Origin: Marinobacter nitratireducens
Lineage (GTDB): Bacteria > Pseudomonadota > Gammaproteobacteria > Pseudomonadales > Oleiphilaceae
Direction of reading: 5' to 3'
DNA length: 64,000 bases
NCBI RefSeq assembly: GCF_000708045.1
Contig: NZ_ANIE01000004.1
Span: forward strand, 1-64,000
This document shows, piece by piece, positions 63,413-64,000 of the stretch (its first letter is position 1; each line of letters opens with the position of its first letter). The notes beneath the pieces were generated by a model. That model saw only the letters and a program-made list of their open reading frames with translations. It searched no databases and was not told the origin of the DNA. The position numbers were made by a program, and so were the translations under genes.

Positions 63413-64000
63413 ATGCTGACTCAGAGGCCGACTGCCATGGACATAAAGCCTGAATCCAGCGGCTTTGAAATCTTCCCCTGGAACCGGAATTTCGAGACCG
63501 GTCTGGAGGAAATTGATAAGCAGCATCGGGTTCTTGTCGATATCCTGAATCGTCTGGCAGAGCATTTCGCCATTGAGGGAGCGGAGCTGAATTGCTCAGT
63601 TATTCTGGATGAACTCCTGGCTTATACGGCTTTTCATTTCGAATGTGAGGAGACTATCTGGAACAATGCCTTGGGTAATTGCGACATGGCCCGAAATCAT
63701 CACGATTGCCATCAGATGTTCTTTGCCCAGATTCAGGAGCATCGACAGAGCCAGGCACCCAGGGAGCAGATCCTTGAGGAGTTGCTGACCTTTCTTACGC
63801 GATGGCTTGCCTTCCATATTCTGGAATCTGATCGAAGAATGGCGCATACCGTCAAGGCCCTGGAAAGAGGCGTCCCTCTGGAACAGGCCCGGCATGAGGT
63901 GGATTCAGAATTGAGTGGTTCGATCTCCGTGTTGGTCAATGCCTTACTTGAGATCTATGGCAAACTCTCCGAAACGACCGTTCAGCTGATACGAGAAAAG
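63413..64000 (+). CDS. Hemerythrin-domain protein, truncated by window edge
   Basis: A partial protein, 196 residues to the end with no stop. Residues about 15-140 are a bacteriohemerythrin domain: DKQHRVLVDIL, FHFECEE, HHDCHQMFF and FHILESDRRM supply the diiron ligands. The following segment (LVNALLEIYGKLSETTVQLIREK) is a coiled-coil linker often leading into a GGDEF domain. It probably senses oxygen or NO. The start is 63413 (GGAAAG upstream) or 63437. Confidence 0.8.
   Translation, partial: MLTQRPTAMDIKPESSGFEIFPWNRNFETGLEEIDKQHRVLVDILNRLAEHFAIEGAELNCSVILDELLAYTAFHFECEETIWNNALGNCDMARNHHDCHQMFFAQIQEHRQSQAPREQILEELLTFLTRWLAFHILESDRRMAHTVKALERGVPLEQARHEVDSELSGSISVLVNALLEIYGKLSETTVQLIREK

Overview
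The window reads as chromosomal DNA of a denitrifying marine gammaproteobacterium, most likely Marinobacter or a close relative. This is inferred from gene content (a Pseudomonas-like nir/nor layout, large copper efflux loci, an intergenic hairpin repeat between convergent genes); no rRNA or other taxonomic marker is present. Genes are densely packed. I saw no transposase, integrase, CRISPR array, tRNA or rRNA.

Region 1 (about 0.2-18 kb) is respiratory denitrification. Cytochrome cd1 nitrite reductase and heme d1 synthesis lie leftward as nirS-nirD-nirL-nirG-nirH-nirJ-nirE-nirN. nirC-nirF, a PhnD-like periplasmic protein, nirQ and a small membrane protein lie rightward. Nitric oxide reductase genes (norC-norB, a polyferredoxin, norD-norE and a norF-like gene) lie leftward and meet the nirQ operon at an inverted-repeat element. 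A Crp/Fnr-family regulator sits at the left edge. FNR/DNR-type palindromes precede the regulator, nirS, nirC and norC, and recur later before hemN (anaerobic heme synthesis) and ubiU-ubiV (oxygen-independent ubiquinone synthesis), giving six sites of one putative low-oxygen/NO regulon.

Region 2 (18-20 kb, and again near 39 kb) handles divalent metals. Two cation diffusion facilitators have almost identical MerR-type promoters, and a CadR-like MerR regulator is encoded next to the first.

Region 3 (20-37 kb) is a copper resistance block: a two-component system (copS, copR), a cupredoxin, the multicopper oxidase CopA, the outer-membrane protein CopB, an operon holding a degenerate HMA-like protein, an APC-family permease, a two-helix membrane protein and a Cu(I) P-type ATPase, two small secreted proteins, a CusCBA-type RND pump and a Met-rich periplasmic protein. 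Direct repeats TTCAG-N6-TTCAG (11-bp period) with a -10-like hexamer exactly 10 bp downstream precede six of these transcription units, including copRS itself. A seventh, degenerate site points at a short region without a gene that ends in a strong intrinsic terminator, so it may drive a copper-induced small RNA.

Region 4 (37-57 kb) is mixed: a photolyase/cryptochrome with a tiny DUF2256 zinc-finger-like gene, a paired beta-helix lipoprotein and diheme cytochrome, an AraC regulator, SCO1 and CtaG, a tandem-HAD protein with an altered catalytic motif, a periplasmic solute-binding-like protein, an FeS-type photolyase, hemN, an ECF sigma/anti-sigma pair, a duplicated beta-propeller lipoprotein and a NIT-domain chemoreceptor.

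Region 5 (57.6-64 kb) holds ubiU-ubiV, then a Fur-box-preceded iron uptake operon (membrane ferredoxin, periplasmic helper, FTR1 permease, P19/Tp34 protein), and at the right edge a truncated hemerythrin-domain protein.
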